Positions 24,825 to 36,683 are shown, counted from the stretch's first letter. The stretch is DNA of 45,000 bases from Chrysomallon squamiferum (GCA_012295275.1 CM022670.1:35322801-35367800), one strand, 5' to 3'. The notes: a model not told the origin generated them from the sequence alone. Made by a program: numbers and translations.

Positions 24825-25390
24825 ATTTTGTATTCAGACTTTTGTTTCAGCTTTTTTCTTTTGTTATAAGATCGCTTGTGAGATAAGGTCATTTATGTTA
24901 TATTTACAAGAATATAATTTGTAATTTTTTTTTCAGTTTGGAAATGTATATAAAGATGAATAACAAAAATGTTTTTCAGGTCATTTAATGACGTTAATAT
25001 TAAAATATATCGAGGAACAGTTAAGCAAATCTTCATTCCGTTCATAATTACGTTGAGTAAAAACAAATGAAAGATAGAATTTTGTGAATTTGAAAAATAG
25101 ATTACTTTCTTCTCTTTCCATTATGGGGTTTATTGTTACGACTTTAATGCCAAAATTTATATTAACAATCTATATTTTCATCATGAGAGGTTTTTACATC
25201 TTTATTGCACTGACGTAATTAGCTAGGCAAAACCATTTTCCATATTAAATCAAAACATTTTTTAAATCTAAGTTCACCTAAGAGTTTTCAAACTGAACGA
25301 TTATTATTATTATAAATATTTTTTTTTTAAATTATCTTCCAGCCTCTTCAGTCATAACTGATTATCTTTTATAACAAATAAATCAAGGGA

Positions 25391-25391
<1 letters not shown>
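24825..25391. other. Intergenic, no gene seen
   Basis: Unique AT-rich sequence. Confidence 0.6.
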
Positions 25392-25428
<37 letters not shown>

Positions 25429-25478
25429 AAATTAGAACAAATAAAAAAAAAATAAATAAATAAATAAATAAATAAAGC
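25392..25478. repeat. Poly-A (35 bp) and (AAAT)n
   Basis: Uninterrupted A from 25392 to 25426, then AAAT units at about 25450-25475. Confidence 0.95.
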
Positions 25479-25639
25479 TCTAGCATCTGCAATGTTATTA
25501 AGTTTTATTGCAAAATTAATGTAGCGTGTAATTAGACAACCAAAGAGTGACGGATAAAGTATTAATATCAAATCCTAAATTACGAGCAATAACAAATGTT
25601 CTTAATGAGATTAGGGATAAATTCAAGAGGATTTTAACC

Positions 25640-25975
25640 TAAAAAAAAATAAATAAAAATAAATAAAATATTCATTGAAATGAAATAAAAAATGACACTG
25701 AGGACATAAACGGCTGGATTGAAAATATATTTAAAATTTAATAACAATAATACTAAGGATAATAAACGGCTGGATAACAATAAAAAATATATTTAAATAT
25801 TTAATAATAATAATAATAATAATAATAAGAAAAAGAAGAAGCAGAAGAAGAAGAACAACAACAAAAACAACAACAACAGTAATAATCATCATCATCATCA
25901 TAATCAGCATAATTATAACAATAAAAATAACAATAATAAAAACAACAAAAACAACAACAATAATAATAATAATCT
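25640..25975. repeat. A-rich compound low complexity
   Basis: AAAT units, (AAT)n at about 25803-25830, then mixed AAG, AAC, ATC and AAT triplets to 25972. The phrase AATAAACGGCTGGAT occurs twice nearby (about 25707 and 25760). Confidence 0.85.
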
Positions 25976-26037
25976 GTTCTCTCTTATAGAAATTTAGAAA
26001 TTTTCATAATTGTTATCTCTAGCACAATAGCCCCAAG

Positions 26038-26079
<42 letters not shown>
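26038..26079. repeat. Poly-A (42 bp)
   Basis: Uninterrupted A tract. It may be a retroposed tail, but no upstream retroelement body is recognisable. Confidence 0.97.
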
Positions 26080-26081
<2 letters not shown>

Positions 26082-26550
26082 AAAAATAAAAAAGATAAGA
26101 CATCTGAAGCAATTCTCAGCTGGTAGTTTCAGTCACGCTGTCTCATTATGAAGCTAAATTTGAAACTGTTTTAGCAGAAATTTGCATTTCTCAACGAATG
26201 TTTCCCAGTGTAATTTGTGGCTTTTAAACTTTCTCTTTTCATACATCCTCCTTTCAGTGCACTAATTGTCTTGTACGAGCGTTCACTTTAGTTAAAAGAC
26301 TGCGGACTTCTCGAAATAGACTGTGAAAAGGTTGACATCACCTAGAACAAGACTGACATGTCTACTTCTTCGTAGAAACTTTTATCTCTTGCTATAGCTT
26401 TGGAGTTAAGAATATTACAATATTTGTTTTTTTATTGTTGTTCGTTCTTTAGCAAAATGTTCCCAGACTTGAAGTTGGAATCTTAGTTTTATAGAATTTA
26501 TCTTTGGTTTAATAAGTATATATATTTTTTCATCATTAACTATGTTTTTG
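26080..26550. other. Intergenic, no gene seen
   Basis: Unique sequence without a coding frame. Confidence 0.6.
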
Positions 26551-26670
26551 TGCATGTATGTATGTATGTATGTATGTATGTATGTATGTATGTGTGTGTG
26601 TGTGTATTTATGTGTGTGTGTGCATGCATGTGTGCATCCGTGTATGTATATGGTACATTTCTATGCTTAA

Positions 26671-26701
<31 letters not shown>

Positions 26702-26745
26702 CTTCTTCTTCTTCTTCTTCTTTTTATTATTATTATTATTATTAA
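26551..26745. repeat. Compound (GTAT)n (TG)n (TA)n (TTC)n (ATT)n cluster
   Basis: GTAT tetramers at about 26555-26591, TG to about 26635, TA at about 26676-26701, TTC to about 26722, ATT to about 26744. Open frames here are artefacts. Confidence 0.95.
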
Positions 26746-26997
26746 AAATAAGAATGTATTAAACATATATACATATATATGTACACACATATGCATATCT
26801 TTTTCCCCCGTTCAGTTAGCGAGATTTTGTATGATCAAAGACGTGTTTTCCTTTTTGTTAATAATTGAGAATAACTAATAGCATTGATTCGGCGTGTTTT
26901 TCGTTCATTATTTTCATCAATATTAAAAAAACCCTATTTTTAACACGTTATCACTGCTAATACTGATGTGTCGTTAAGTATTCATTATCAACGTGTT

Positions 26998-26999
<2 letters not shown>

Positions 27000-27030
<31 letters not shown>
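27000..27030. repeat. (CA)n microsatellite
   Basis: 31 bp of CA. Confidence 0.95.
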
Positions 27031-27035
<5 letters not shown>

Positions 27036-27349
27036 TTGTTTAAATACTTCATCCTACGTCATTAGCGGATTCCGAGAAAAATACTTGACATTCAGAAAGT
27101 GATTCATGACTTTTCGGCGTTAATCTGAAGAAAAACACTTCTGATCATGATGTACTGCAATAAACACAAAACTCTAACATCCTATTTTTACGATAATTCG
27201 AGAAAAAGAATTAATAAAAAAAATATCTGGCGCTGACGAACGTAAAATACATACGAAAAAAAATATTTGTGTAAATAAATCGATGTTATTTTTCTTTCCA
27301 CTTTTGGTAAATTCACATAAGATTGATCATATCTGGCTGTCTGAACGAG

Positions 27350-27760
27350 CATTATTACATAAAGGCACGGAACCTTTAATAACCGGAGTTATTTTGTCCA
27401 CTCCAGCAGGCTGAAAACGCATTAGGTTTAATGCCACATAATGCCGCGATGTGGCATCATACGTAATTACCTTGATCAAGCAGAGGATTACGTTAATGAT
27501 CACCGTTGTGCCGGAATTTGCCGAGATGAGTATTAAATCAATATTTGCATTACGTGATCACGATTCAAAAAAAAATAAAAAAATAAAAAAATAAAAATAC
27601 AAGAAGAAGAAAAAAATAAGAGAAAGAGAGAAAATTACAAATATTTTAAAAACAACGACAGTGACAGCCCTGGAGAAAGAAGACACGTGAGATCGATATT
27701 CTCGGAAGTTATTACGTCATAAAATTACCGGAGAAACTCGACCTACGTTAACGAAAATTA
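27350..27760. promoter_or_regulatory. Candidate regulatory block between the paired genes
   Basis: Higher-complexity DNA, low in microsatellites apart from an A-rich stretch at 27568-27650. It contains a perfect 9-bp dyad, ATGCCACAT (27431-27439) and ATGTGGCAT (27449-27457), spaced 9 bp apart. Several TAAT/ATTA cores follow, and ATTACGTCAT (near 27711), a CRE/ATF-like site, lies at the right edge. This fits an enhancer or conserved non-coding element but rests on appearance only. Confidence 0.25.
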
Positions 27761-27820
27761 GACTGTCTAGGTTTGAAGGTATTTGGTTTCTTTCTTTCGT
27801 GTCTTCTTTTTATTTTGTCT

Positions 27821-27822
<2 letters not shown>

Positions 27823-27853
<31 letters not shown>
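27823..27853. repeat. Poly-T (31 bp)
   Basis: Uninterrupted T tract. Confidence 0.95.
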
Positions 27854-29235
27854 CATGTTTTGGAGATAATGTTTAATGGTGTCGCCGTAACCATATAAAA
27901 TGTCAGCTTGTTTGTGTCGGGATAAACATTTGGTTAATAGGTCTGTAAAGATCTTGTTTCATGAAATAGTTAAGCAAAGCCAAAAGGAAATGCCAGTACC
28001 GACAGATTAAAAAAAGAGAAGAAAATCAAAAAAGATTTCATTAAATAATCATGCATAACTAGACATTTTCCTGTAATAAAAATGTTCTTTGGGGTATTTT
28101 ATTTTCCGTTTGCGTAATCGGAAGAGAAAACGAAATGTTTAACAAGAATAGTTTACCTAATCGTACAGTGCTAAATCTCTGTATCAAATACGAGAATTTC
28201 GTTCTGATGTGCGCTCTTTGCTAAACTCAAAACATTCTATTAGCCAGTGCATATCAAGTAATGACAGCCACAGAACATTAATGTCATCATTTCTGAATTT
28301 AGTTCTTCAGTGAAAGGTCTGCATCATGCTGCGGTATTTTACTTGAAGTAATTACAGGTTTTCTTTCAGACAGCAAGTTTTTTTAAATTACTCAGTGCAT
28401 ATTTGTAAACAGTGACAACTGTCATTTTGTACATCTCATTTTCTTTCGCCTCTCTGTGCTTTACAAACTTTGCGAAGAACTTCAGATTTTATAATAAGAA
28501 AAAGTTTAATAAAGGATTTCGCAGTTACAAAACTATGAAGAGACATGGTTAAAGAAAATATAACGTGGTTTCACAAGGACGATACCTGTCAACAAAATGT
28601 TTTCTTCTCTTTGAACGATTTCTCTCTTTCTGCAATATATTCATCATGGATTATAGAAACAAGCAAACAGAAACCTTGAAGCCTGTTTAACAGTTGTCAT
28701 CGCTTGAAGGTAAACAACTGGAACTGAGTTGAAGCCAAGGAGACTGTGCCCGAAGATATTTTTATGGATGCCCCAGATTTCTCTAGAACTCGAGTGACAC
28801 TGAAGAATAGTGTTTCAGTGTTTATTGTCGAACAGTAAAGGTGTTTGGTGACAGACAGCGACATGCTAATGATTACTGATTCTGAAGAATTTGCATGTTT
28901 AATTTTTTTTGTGCAAAATATTAATAATATATGATTCGTCTGGATGTAGTTTATTGTGTGTCATATCGGATGAAGTATTATATATTTTTTGTTACCTGAA
29001 TTTTTTAAGATAGGAAATTAGTTGTTCATTTGATGATTTAGAAAACACAATATATTTAAAATTTACAGCTATAAGTAATTCTACACAAGAATAGTTTAGA
29101 GATAAAATTGTTAACTAAAATACTTTATTTAATTTTTTTGGTAATAGTATCATTATTTTCTGTATTATCTTGCAGAATAAAAAACATTTAATTGTGATTT
29201 CTGAGAAATGTTTTACATTGTGATAAAATAATTAT
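27854..29235. other. Longest low-repeat stretch, no gene seen
   Basis: About 1.4 kb largely free of microsatellites and without a coding frame. It carries octamer-like POU sites ATGCTAAT (28863-28870) and ATTTGCAT (28889-28896), which may be chance. It may be intron or regulatory DNA. Confidence 0.5.
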
Positions 29236-29249
29236 AAAACTACTTATAA

Positions 29250-29305
29250 ATAGCAACAGCAACAGTAACAGCAGCAACGACAACAATAAGAACAAAAACA
29301 ACCAC

Positions 29306-29359
<54 letters not shown>

Positions 29360-29435
29360 AATAAATAATAATAATAAGAAAGCAACACCAGCAACAATAA
29401 TAAAGAGAAAAATGACAAAATAAATAAATACATAA
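29250..29435. repeat. Compound AAC/AAT/AAAT microsatellite
   Basis: AAC and AGC triplets, then (AAT)n at 29305-29351, AAAT units and further AAT. Confidence 0.95.
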
Positions 29436-30499
29436 ACATATACCTGAATTATAAAAGCTACCACTGTGCAAAATAAACTTGGAATAACGAATGGTAAAAG
29501 CAGACGTATTAATTAAAGAAACGATTCTACACTTTAGGCTGTAAAGCTGACATTTCCAAGTTGGTAGCAACGACAATGATTGGTATTCCGTTGCCTTTAA
29601 GGTTGAATTTTTGTACAGAAAAAGATATCTCGTAATTAACATTTAGACGATCGAGAAAAGAGAATCTGTGATAACATGTGGATGCTTTACATATGTTTCA
29701 AGATCTTGTTTTGAAAAACCAAAAGGTTTCTCAAATGCCAAAGCATGTGATAACAATATTGCTTGTAATCTTTGATCTAAGAATAACTGTATCGAACTTG
29801 GATATTCTTTGAATTGGCTTTCTTATCTAGAAAAACTTTCTGTACTTAAACTTCCTGCCTTAGGTAGAATTGTCTATTAAAATCTTGCTTCAGTAATTCT
29901 TCGACGAAGGCGTGCGAAAATCACCTAAATACAAACATCCACTGAAACTTTGAAAATGATTATTTGGTGAATTCGTCAAATGGAAATTCTGACATTGATA
30001 TTTTATTCCTTCGCAAGCTTTTGTAAGGCTTCAGCATAGTTGTACTGTACGAATAGAATCAGGCAAATAAAGCACCGTTCTTGACATCAAGCTAATCTGC
30101 CTTAATACATTTTGTGTCCTTCGTTTTTCATGATTACTGACTAAAATATTCATATCTGTTGGATGACAAGCCCCAAAACATTAATTTTTATTATAAATGT
30201 CCCATAATTGTTATGTATTGGCAAAAAGGGATCTTTGCACGAACTTTGAAAGGATATACCACGGTCTGTGATTAATCCGTCATGGAGCACTAGCAGGAAC
30301 GTGAAATAGCCCAACAAAGATAATGAAAAGAAATGACTCTAAAACCTATCCTGTGTTTCAGCCAGTAAGTGAGAAATAAAACTAATCTTCGGAAAGTATT
30401 ATGTCATGAAAGCTTGCCTTTTTGTCCGATAGACATCAACACGATCCAAATGTTTTATCTACATTTGCAATCTTCCTTTATTTACAGGAAGCATATTTC
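29436..30499. other. Low-repeat intergenic, no gene seen
   Basis: About 1 kb of unique sequence without a convincing frame on either strand. Confidence 0.55.
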
Positions 30500-30527
30500 T
30501 TTTTTTTTTTTTTTTTTTTTTTTTTTT
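30500..30527. repeat. Poly-T
   Basis: 28-bp T tract. Confidence 0.95.
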
Positions 30528-30828
30528 CATATTATCAGAAGCCATATAACAATAAGCAAAAAATGTTAGAGGTAGGTTATTGAGTAAAATATTTCCTTCA
30601 CAATATTCACAGTCCAAGGGACACTACTCGGTTTCAGAATAATTTCCAAGCCGATATCAATCTGTTCCGCCTGGAATTTTTGTCATTTGTTGAAAGGTTT
30701 CTCTCATTACCTGCCTGTCTGTTTGACATACATATCTCACTCTTAACTTAAAAGTACATGACCACTTGAAAGACCTCGCTAGATTGAAAAAAACAAATTG
30801 GAATTTAAACATGATGACGTTTATTAAT

Positions 30829-30868
30829 AAAAAAAAAAAAAAAAATAAAAAAAAAAAAAAAAAAAAAA
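30829..30868. repeat. Poly-A
   Basis: A tract of about 40 bp with one T interruption. Confidence 0.95.
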
Positions 30869-31160
30869 TAACAGTTTAAAATCAATAACAAAAAGTAAAA
30901 AAAAAATACTGATTTGACATATTTTTTTTGGGGTTTGCAGCCACGCAATAACGTTTGTTATGTGCAATTAGAGAACAATTAAATTTGTAGTTTTAAAATG
31001 TTAGAGTTAACCGTTGTTAAACATGTTGCGGCTTGTAAAATGGTTCACAAATATCATGTACATCTACATATTCATTTCTGTTTTTGTCAAAAGGTAATGT
31101 TAATAAATCTAAAAATATATGATTACGAAAACCAAATAAACTAATATATATCTTTATATA

Positions 31161-31161
<1 letters not shown>

Positions 31162-31214
<53 letters not shown>
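31162..31214. repeat. (CA)n microsatellite
   Basis: 53 bp of uninterrupted CA. Confidence 0.97.
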
Positions 31215-31215
<1 letters not shown>

Positions 31216-31798
31216 TATAACGAAACAGACACTTTTAATTGACGAAATAAACTATATATACCTGTATATATAAATTATTCACAAATAAAATCACATATTA
31301 ATAGGCCTATAACTAAACAAACATAGATTCGTATTCACATGAATAATAATTACCTTTCAGATACATAACAGATACCTTTCAAACAGAAATACTTAAGCTC
31401 ACATCGGAAACAAAACAATATATTTGTATGTATACTTACCCTATAAACCTGTTTAATGTAGTATACATGTATGTACTTATATTCAGATGAAATTAACGTA
31501 TTTATTGCTTTCACCAAACCAATCGATGATGAGAGGCATACAGTGATGATATATGACCAACAGCTGTAATACACTCTCAGAGCAGTTATTAACTCTTTAA
31601 TACGCTTACAGTAAGCCAGATTTATTAATCTTATCATTGATTTCTACCTGCTGTTTGCGATATTCGACATGAATTATGACATTTCTGTAAAGTAAGTGTA
31701 TATATTTAACAATCTGGATTCACTCCGGGTCTGTTCCAAATAAACTGAAATCAGTTCACACAACATGTTCTAGTGTTACTGTGTGCGCTTAATTATAT
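31215..31798. other. Intergenic, no gene seen
   Basis: Unique sequence. A minus-strand frame of 95 codons (31350-31637) has no domain resemblance and no coding-like composition. Confidence 0.5.
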
Positions 31799-31972
31799 CT
31801 GTTATTTCACCTTTAGCTTTTATTATTATTATTATTATTTCTTTTCTTTTCTATATTACTTATTTATTTTTTATTATTATTTATTTATTTATTTAATTAT
31901 TTTATTTATTATTATTATTTTATATTATTATTATTATTATTATTATTAAATTATTATTATATTATTATTGTG
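31799..31972. repeat. (ATT)n / (ATTT)n low complexity
   Basis: Blocks of ATT and ATTT units. Confidence 0.92.
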
Positions 31973-32339
31973 ACTAAATAGCTTATAAATATTTGTTTTT
32001 AATGTTTTCATTTTCATACATTCATCCATATTTTTCTTATATTAATTTCTGAAATTAAAATTGAAATACATTTTTACTAACCCTTTTGAAATTGTTTCAA
32101 ATGTTGCAGTCCTCTTAATAACGCAGATTGTAAATTCAGGTCAGATTTACAAATAAATTATCGTTTTGTCATGAATATAAAATTGTTATTATCTACCAGT
32201 CCGTATTTTTCATTTGTTGTTAATAAAAAATAAATTAAAAAATAAATATATTTCAGATCAAACACATGTGATTTTGCTAGTGAATTTGTGTATGAATGTA
32301 TGCGTATGTTTCTGCATGTATATGATGTATTTCGTTTTT

Positions 32340-32554
32340 TATATTGTTTATTTATTTATTTATTTATTTACTTACTTACTTACTTTTATCATCATCATCA
32401 TTATTATTATTATTATTATTATTATTAATAGAAATTTTTTTATTTTCAAATTTATTTTAATTTAAGTATTTATTATTACTAATATTATTATTATTATTGT
32501 TAATAGAAACAATTTTATTTTCAAATTTATTTTATTTTAAATATTTATCATTAC

Positions 32555-32600
<46 letters not shown>
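32340..32600. repeat. (TTTA)n, (ACTT)n and three (ATT)n blocks
   Basis: TTTA and CTTA tetramers at about 32347-32388, then (ATT)n at about 32397-32428, 32470-32500 and 32553-32600. The phrase AGAAA..ATTTTATTTTCAAATTTATTTTA following the first ATT block is repeated after the second (about 32429-32465 and 32505-32540), a local duplication. Confidence 0.9.
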
Positions 32601-32603
<3 letters not shown>

Positions 32604-32950
32604 ATATATGGCTTAAATATAATTATTTAATAATAATAATTATAATAAATATGTTTATTCATTTAATAGCTATTATATTTTTAAATGTTCTAATATTTTT
32701 GGTCCACGACTGTGTCCTTATACTCATTGTTCTCAGAATACACAGTAATAGTGTCACACATATTAAAGACTGGCGCAACGTATTCCTATATTTGTTTAAC
32801 CCGCACACTAGAATAGCTTACAATGAACGCATCCTGTAGTAAAAATAAGATTAACAACTGAAATACTTTATCGATTACTTACAATGATGACGTTGATGTA
32901 GATTATTCTGGGCAACATTTACCCCACAGCACAGCTGTTTCCCGTTAGAT
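32601..32950. other. Intergenic, no gene seen
   Basis: Unique sequence without a convincing frame. Confidence 0.55.
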
Positions 32951-32952
32951 TG

Positions 32953-32996
<44 letters not shown>
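32951..32996. repeat. (ATT)n microsatellite
   Basis: About 46 bp of ATT. Confidence 0.95.
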
Positions 32997-33154
32997 TGAG
33001 GTGAAAAAAAAAATCATGAAGGAAGTGGTTATAATTGTGTATAATTCTTGTAGGAAGAAAACTGTGATTTGGAATCTTGTATGTACGCGCAGAATTCGTA
33101 TTAAAAAAATAAGAATAAAGAAAATGTAAAAATAAAAGTAAAAAATTATCAAAA

Positions 33155-33155
<1 letters not shown>

Positions 33156-33197
<42 letters not shown>

Positions 33198-33200
33198 TTT

Positions 33201-33251
<51 letters not shown>

Positions 33252-33268
33252 ATTATTATTGTTGTTGT
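33156..33268. repeat. Compound (AAT)n (GAT)n (ATT)n microsatellite
   Basis: AAT to about 33197, GAT at about 33201-33250, then ATT and GTT units. Confidence 0.96.
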
Positions 33269-33771
33269 ATGTATAAGAAATAAGCCGAAATATTTATCGT
33301 TAAAAAAAAATGTAAAAGGAGATATGTAAAAGTCCTTCAAAATAAAATATTTTATTGTAACAAGTATGATGTAATTAGAGTGTTCAAATAAGCGGAAATA
33401 TTTACGTAAGAAAAATGTGTTAGGAGATATTTTGTCATCACAAAAAATCAGTATTTTATTCCAAAAACATTTTTTTTTTTTTTTTTCTTTTTTTTCTCAA
33501 AAGTACAACAAAATTATATATCTAACAGAGCAGACGATTTAAATTATTTATTTCGTCTTTTTAAAACATTTTTACTTTCTCGACAAAAGAGAAGTACAAT
33601 AAATATATGGAAATTTGTTCTGAAATTACTGTTCTTATTAGTATTTCTTTATCTTATTTTCACATGTTCCTGTCCTGTTGTTATTGCTATTGTTGCTGTT
33701 GTTATTTGTCGTTAACCACATAGCTTCAGTTGTAAGGATTTTTCACTTAATACTGATATTTGTTTACCTGC

Positions 33772-33772
<1 letters not shown>
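33269..33772. other. Intergenic, no gene seen
   Basis: AT-rich unique DNA. The phrase AAATATTTATCGTTAAAAAAAA at about 33288 recurs in diverged form near 33396, with shared flanks (AAG..GAAATATTTA, GGAGATAT), suggesting an old duplication of about 110 bp. Confidence 0.5.
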
Positions 33773-33835
<63 letters not shown>

Positions 33836-33888
33836 TCACACATATTCATATACATACATTCATACATATATATATTTACATACTTACA

Positions 33889-33942
<54 letters not shown>
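33773..33942. repeat. (CA)n followed by (TA)n
   Basis: CA at 33773-33831, ACATA-rich linker, TA at 33890-33941. Confidence 0.97.
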
Positions 33943-33945
<3 letters not shown>

Positions 33946-34849
33946 CATACATTACGTTCGTGCGTATATTATACATATGTAGATAAATACTTACGTAAAA
34001 ACCACATAAATTCAGAGTTTCTCAATATCCCAATTGGCGATATATTTGTAAAGATCAGAAACATGCCAGAAGAAATATCCTCTATTTTTAAAAGAAATAT
34101 TTTACTATTAAAAAATGAAGTAATATGAGAATAATTTTACTGGAATTCATTTAGCAGAAGGAATCCACAGTATTCTCTTCCAATTCATGACTCTTGGAAT
34201 TACCTTTATTTAGATTTAAATAAGTAAAAAACAAATAATAAAGTAATAATTAATAAAGATGATTATTTGAACATTTTCTTACGTAATGAAGGATGAATAA
34301 ATAAATTCATGGTATCTTTTGATCAGTTCCAGGAATAGTTTATGAAAAAAGGAAATATATATATATAAAAAAATAAAAATAAAATAAAGTAAAATAATCT
34401 ATATTGCTTATGTTTGTAACTTAATAGCCTTTTAGCAATGTTATTAGTATGATTTATCATTTGTTCTTTACTTGAGAAATGTTTAACGAAATAACCTGTA
34501 TAAATGAAAACACCACGATATCAAAAATAACTTGAAATAAATACTAGATTTTAATTCTAAGCTAGTATTACAGAGGATTCTAGCACGTTTGAACGAGTAT
34601 GATTTTTTCATAAAATCCTGAATCTACGAGTTAATGGTATTAAAAGGAAACTTTAAATAACTCAGAAATTATAATTTAATAATAATAATAAAAAACGAAA
34701 AATGTCATATATATATATAATATATAAATTTGAAGGAACTTTTTGAAATAACGATGGTAATTTAAAAAAAAGAAAAAAACAAAAAGAAGGGAAAATTCCG
34801 TTTTCAGCAATCAACCTGGTTAAAACACACACACATATTTCTCTTCTTG
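33943..34849. other. Intergenic, no gene seen
   Basis: Unique AT-rich DNA with short TA runs near 34355-34368 and 34709-34720. Confidence 0.55.
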
Positions 34850-35413
34850 ATTATCAGCCTCAATTTGTTTTTGCACTGACATCCACCGGTCTGTATACTG
34901 TTGACATTTCAGTACTGCGTGTACGTAGTTACTAAAACCCCGAGACTGTGACACGCTGGTCGCACGTACACTCACAGACCAGACTCGACGTTTCTTCCAA
35001 TTTCGCAAGACTCGAAAAACCTCGTAGGAAAAATCGATTCACGAGGCATCGATCGCTTCTCTCGTCCGAATCAGCCAATGTCCCTCGTCTGCTGCGTGAC
35101 TCAGACCACTGCCGCGGTTGAGGAGCACCCCAGACGACTGCTTCTGTTAGGTGACACATTACCTCCAGGTGAAGCAAGCGAATTCATTTTGCTTTGCGGA
35201 GAGAAACACGCCAGTTTTAGCTTCGAGAGTCTTTCGCAAAATCTCTGTCGACCTCTTTTTTTGGGGTCTTTTACAGCAGCGAAGGATCAAGTCGATAGAT
35301 GATATGGTCACGTTTTAGGATACGCCAGGTGGTTTTTTTTTTAAAAGCAGGAATTAAAAAAAAAAAAAGTTTTTTTGTCGTGTGTTAAAAAGACTCGTTT
35401 AGTTTCTGATACG
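34850..35413 (+). promoter_or_regulatory. Candidate promoter / 5' non-coding exon of gene 2
   Basis: A higher-GC, CpG-containing block about 0.5-1 kb upstream of the plus-strand KCNE-like gene, unlike the AT-rich flanks. It contains CCAAT (35075-35079) and the AP-1-type site TGACTCA (35097-35103). It ends near a consensus 5' splice site, ACG|GTGAGT, with the exon end at 35413. Pairing this donor with the acceptor at 35857 gives an intron of 444 bp. A 74-codon frame from the ATG at 35078 could be an upstream ORF. Inference from motifs only. Confidence 0.35.
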
Positions 35414-35829
35414 GTGAGTTAAAATAAAAATAAAAAATAAAAGAAAGAAGAACAGTGATGTGAAATGCAAAGAGCTGACATATACAGCCTCGCTAAACAA
35501 GCATAAAACAGGAAACTTTTATCGCCTAGGGAGATTTGTTACAGGAATATATCTCAGTTATATGAATGGGTGTTGTTGGAATTAATTGAGTTTTTTTTTC
35601 CTTAGAAAAACAAAACAAAATGTCGTGCTTAGAGGATTTATAGGATTTAAAATGTTTGCATCTAATGGAACGTGTTTTCAGTCAAAATATAACCACAGAA
35701 GTGATGACGGTGTTTGAAGAAATGGTGAGATTTCTTTGTTTTCGAATTTCAACAGATTCTGTTCGTTCCGAATAAACGCAGTGTTGTTGGTTATACTCTC
35801 GCGCGTTTTTTTTTGTTTTTGGTGTGATA

Positions 35830-35857
35830 ATTCATTCTGTGCTTTATTTCATGCCAG
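35830..35857 (+). promoter_or_regulatory. Candidate splice acceptor of gene 2
   Basis: Pyrimidine-rich TTCATTCTGTGCTTTATTTC followed by ATGCCAG, with the AG at 35856-35857. The exon would start at 35858 and the first ATG follows 78 bases later. A second, weaker acceptor (GGTCAG, AG at 35958-35959) would move the start to the ATG at 35963. Confidence 0.4.
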
Positions 35858-35935
35858 TATTCGGATCGACTGTATAACACGTTGACACTTTTCACGGATT
35901 TACTGAACTGTTTTTTGTTTTTTTTCCTGTTTCTC

Positions 35936-36412
35936 ATGATGGCGGGTCGTCACGGTCAGGTGATGCCAAGCGGAACGGTTCTGTTTCACTCCGTGAAGCA
36001 CCCGTCACTCTTCGTGAACGGGACACTCATTCAGCTGCAGCTGAAAGAACCGTACAGAGACAGCGAGCTGAACGAACTCCTCTACGTCATCATCGTCATC
36101 GTCTTCTACGCCACGGGTCTGATGACGCTCATCATCACCCAGATCAGGAAACAGCGTCGAGAGGGCAGCGACATCGACTACTACGACGAATACTTGCAGA
36201 GGAACCAGGAGGTGAAGCGGACGTGCAAAAACGCCATTTCGGTGGTTACGCGACAGCCGGGATCGAAACCTCCTGAAGAAGGGTCTGGAGTTAGTCCAGA
36301 ACAGAACAATAAAGGAACCGGGGAGAAGAAATCCCAGTCAGAGCTGTTTCCCATGCTGGAATCGATTCCCGATGAAGAAACTCAGAGCCAGTTTAAGGAG
36401 TTTCAGGTTTAG
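35936..36412 (+). CDS. KCNE-like single-pass membrane protein (gene 2)
   Basis: Predicted 158-residue protein, probably a K+-channel beta-subunit of the KCNE (MinK) type. Features: N-terminus with sequon N28-G-T; one hydrophobic helix at about residues 48-68 beginning Leu-Leu-Tyr50-Val; Ile70-Arg71-Lys72 at its cytoplasmic edge, 21 residues after the Tyr as in KCNE1 (Tyr46, Arg67); then Glu76, Ser78 and Asp79 in the positions of KCNE1 Glu72, Ser74 and Asn75, and an acidic Tyr-rich segment (81-86). The tail is polar and rich in Ser/Glu/Lys, and ends Phe-Gln-Val, a possible class II PDZ ligand. The length lies within the family range. Start: the tandem ATGATGG, whose second ATG has a strong context (A at -3, G at +4); Met28 of the longer frame (35963) is the alternative. 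The T-rich DNA just upstream reads as a false signal peptide. The gene sits head-to-head with its relative at 7.2 kb. Confidence 0.8.
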   Translation: MMAGRHGQVMPSGTVLFHSVKHPSLFVNGTLIQLQLKEPYRDSELNELLYVIIVIVFYATGLMTLIITQIRKQRREGSDIDYYDEYLQRNQEVKRTCKNAISVVTRQPGSKPPEEGSGVSPEQNNKGTGEKKSQSELFPMLESIPDEETQSQFKEFQV

Positions 36413-36580
36413 CTATGTCATTCATGAATTGTTGTTGCTGGTTGAAGTATTTGTTAAAATCAAACTGACAAACAAACAAAACTGCATGAAGTCAGAAAGA
36501 TAAAAAAAAAAAAAAAAATTATTTTATCACTGTATCCAAAATCTTGATAGATAAAACATTCAAATGACTTAGTATTAATT
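36413..36580 (+). other. 3' flank of gene 2
   Basis: Sequence after the stop codon contains an A run at 36501-36519. No AATAAA is seen close to the stop codon; the first clear one is at about 36913, inside a TG-rich tract. The 3' end cannot be placed. Confidence 0.4.
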
Positions 36581-36592
36581 GCTTGGTATTGT

Positions 36593-36639
36593 TTTTATTT
36601 ATGTATTTATTTATTTATTTATTTATTTGTTATTTGTTG

Positions 36640-36683
<44 letters not shown>

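Noticed and set aside
31350-31637. 95-codon minus-strand frame of mixed composition
   Set aside because: No membrane, domain or motif pattern and AT-driven codons; chance length in AT-rich DNA.
34820-35177. Overlapping minus-strand frames in the block upstream of gene 2
   Set aside because: They open because the block is GC-richer. One starts at a non-ATG codon and neither resembles a known protein; the promoter/5' exon reading of the plus strand is simpler.
35882-35938. Apparent signal peptide at the N-terminus of gene 2
   Set aside because: The extended frame starts at a TTG codon, and the Phe/Leu run is encoded by a T-rich tract before the first ATG. KCNE-type proteins do not use a cleaved signal peptide.
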